A stretch of 14,058 bases of DNA from positions 1 through 14,058 of the forward strand of contig CAYXUL010000077.1 in NCBI GenBank assembly GCA_964468475.1. The letters run 5' to 3'. Positions 12,947 to 14,058 of the stretch are shown piece after piece (within the stretch, counting starts at the first letter, position 1; every line of letters starts with the position of its first letter). The position numbers were made by a program, and so were the translations under genes. The notes beneath the pieces were generated by a model. The model worked only from the letters and a program-made list of their open reading frames with translations. It had not been told where the DNA came from and did not search any database. The DNA is from JBECKX01 sp964468475 (GTDB lineage Bacteria > Zixibacteria > MSB-5A5 > CAIYYT01).

Positions 12947-14002
12947 CTACACATTCTTCAGGATTTTGTGACGGAACTTGGCATAGGTGCCGTAGTTGAC
13001 ATAATACTTGCGCTCATCGAGCAGCGTGAAGGTGTCAACGGTGAGCTTCTGTACATCCTTGATCCGGTCAGTAACCTTCCAGACGAATCCGTCCGAGCCG
13101 GCGCCCGAACCGTAGGAAACCATGAAGATCATGTCGCCCGGTTTGGCGGCATCAAGTACCGCTGTTAAGCCCAGCGGGGAAGCACCCGAATAGGTGTTGC
13201 CCAGGCGTGGTGTCAAGCGGCCGCGATCCATCTGTTCATTGGTGAAGCCGAGCATCTTGCCCGCGCGATGCGGGAACTTGCCGTTCGGCTGGTGGAAAAC
13301 CGCCCACTGGAAATCGGCAGGTTTCATTCCTGATTTCTTCAGCAGGTCATTGGCCGCACCGAGAGTATGCTTGAAGTAGGCCGGTTCGCCGGTGAAGCGT
13401 CCGCCATGTTGCGGGTAGAACTCATGCTCGCGACGCCAGAAATCGGGCGTGTCGGTCATGTAGGATGTAGTGAACAGGCACTCGGCTACGAGATTCTCGG
13501 CTCCGAAAACAAACGCCGCTGCGCCCGCGCTGGCCGAGTACTCAAGCGCGTCGCCCGGCGCGCCTTGCGATGTATCCGCCCCAATGCCCATGCCCCATTG
13601 AATCTCGCCGGCTTTCACCAGCGACTGCGCCACGAACATGCCCTCGGTGCCTGCCTTGCAGGCAAACTCAAAGTCGGCAACGCGGCAAAACGGGGTCGCG
13701 CCGATCGCCTCGGCCACTACGGTGCCGGAGGGTTTCACGGCATACGGATGCGACTCCGAACCGATATACATGCAGCCAATCTCCGGACCCGACAGGCCGG
13801 CGCGTTTAAGCGCACGCTTGGCGGCTTCCACTGAAAGGGTGATGGTATCCTGATCCGGCGGTGGGACTGATTTTTCCCACAGCTCGAGACCTTTCTTATA
13901 CGACGGTGCATCGGCGCCCCAGGTGTCGGCGATTTCCTCGACCTTGATCCGGTAGCGGGGGATATGCGCGCCGTAACCGACGATGCCAACTTTTTTCGAC
14001 AT
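12947..14002 (-). CDS. Archaeal-type hydroxymethylglutaryl-CoA synthase
   Basis: Condenses acetyl-CoA with acetoacetyl-CoA to HMG-CoA. The 351 residues have the length of the archaeal enzyme, shorter than eukaryotic forms. Visible are VGIVGYGAHIPRYRIKVEEIA (5-25), the catalytic glutamate E83 in GSESHPYAVKPSGT (81-94), the nucleophile C115 in FEFACKAGTEGM (111-122), GADTSQGAPGDALEYSASAG (141-160), TPDFWRRE (185-192), HGGRFTGEPAYFKH (199-212), H237 in HQPNGKFPHRAGKMLGF, GNTYSGASPLGL and MVSYGSGAGSDGF. These phrases are almost those of methanogen HMG-CoA synthases as I recall them, including the short C-terminal extension ending TYAKFRHKI. ATG at 14002 is preceded by GAGGT about six bases away. 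It is the first gene of the trio with thiolase and DUF35; no mevalonate gene is visible here. FabH-like ketosynthase is ruled out by the motifs. Confidence 0.95.
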   Translation of the reverse strand: MSKKVGIVGYGAHIPRYRIKVEEIADTWGADAPSYKKGLELWEKSVPPPDQDTITLSVEAAKRALKRAGLSGPEIGCMYIGSESHPYAVKPSGTVVAEAIGATPFCRVADFEFACKAGTEGMFVAQSLVKAGEIQWGMGIGADTSQGAPGDALEYSASAGAAAFVFGAENLVAECLFTTSYMTDTPDFWRREHEFYPQHGGRFTGEPAYFKHTLGAANDLLKKSGMKPADFQWAVFHQPNGKFPHRAGKMLGFTNEQMDRGRLTPRLGNTYSGASPLGLTAVLDAAKPGDMIFMVSYGSGAGSDGFVWKVTDRIKDVQKLTVDTFTLLDERKYYVNYGTYAKFRHKILKNV

Positions 14003-14058
14003 GTTGTTACCTCGCTGTATCTTTGAATGAAGTGATTGAAGTCATGTTTGCAGCTATA
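14003..14058. other. Leader of the HMG-CoA synthase gene (window edge)
   Basis: These 56 bases contain the ribosome binding site (GAGGT on the minus strand at about 14009-14013). I see no convincing promoter; it may lie beyond the window, or this may be the inside of a longer operon. Confidence 0.4.

Noticed and set aside
12947..14002. HMG-CoA synthase read as FabH/ketoacyl synthase III
   Set aside because: It has E83 and the archaeal HMG-CoA synthase phrases (SESHPYAVKPSGT, TPDFWRRE, HGGRFTGEPAYFKH) rather than the Cys-His-Asn pattern of FabH.
1..14058. tRNA or rRNA genes
   Set aside because: I found no cloverleaf-like sequence with the conserved T-loop pattern and no rRNA-like stretch; all long regions are accounted for by protein genes.

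Overview
The window looks like part of a draft genome of an uncultivated bacterium, moderately GC-rich. It contains two runs of exactly 100 N, which are scaffold joins of unknown true length, and its intergenic spaces are crowded with palindromic repeats. I cannot name the phylum from sequence alone. The gene set (biotin-dependent acyl-CoA carboxylase, acyl-CoA dehydrogenases, and an HMG-CoA synthase that reads as archaeal-type) together with the repeat-rich spacers would fit an environmental candidate phylum, but this is a weak guess.

Every gene I can support lies on the minus strand, so the window is transcribed from right to left. From 14002 down to 11319 there is a compact trio: HMG-CoA synthase, an SCP-x-type thiolase and a DUF35 zinc-ribbon/OB-fold protein. 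This is the gene set of the archaeal acetoacetyl-CoA thiolase/HMG-CoA synthase/DUF35 complex. From 11271 to about 6693 follow the methylcrotonyl-CoA carboxylase beta subunit, a LiuC-type methylglutaconyl-CoA hydratase, the biotin carboxylase subunit and the start of a biotin carrier protein cut by a gap. These are leucine-pathway (Liu) enzymes. From 6276 to 786 lie a biosynthetic-type thiolase, 3-hydroxybutyryl-CoA dehydrogenase, two overlapping acyl-CoA dehydrogenases and the branched-chain aminotransferase IlvE. A ribose-5-phosphate isomerase B gene runs off the left edge.

Taken together the genes surround HMG-CoA. The trio forms HMG-CoA from acetyl-CoA, while the carboxylase and hydratase connect HMG-CoA with 3-methylcrotonyl-CoA. 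IlvE, the dehydrogenases, the 3-hydroxyacyl-CoA dehydrogenase and the thiolase would handle branched- and short-chain acyl-CoAs. No HMG-CoA lyase, no mevalonate-pathway reductase and no dehydrogenase with the isovaleryl-CoA dehydrogenase signature is visible. The direction of flux (leucine degradation, leucine carbon into isoprenoids, or isovaleryl-CoA synthesis from acetyl-CoA) is therefore open, and this is the most interesting question here.

Four of the longer spacers (420-785, 6277-6692, 8268-8486, 9282-9663) hold palindromic elements. One family occurs four times, with a conserved frame and an inner stem whose sequence changes while its pairing is largely kept. Both assembly gaps abut repeat-like sequence.
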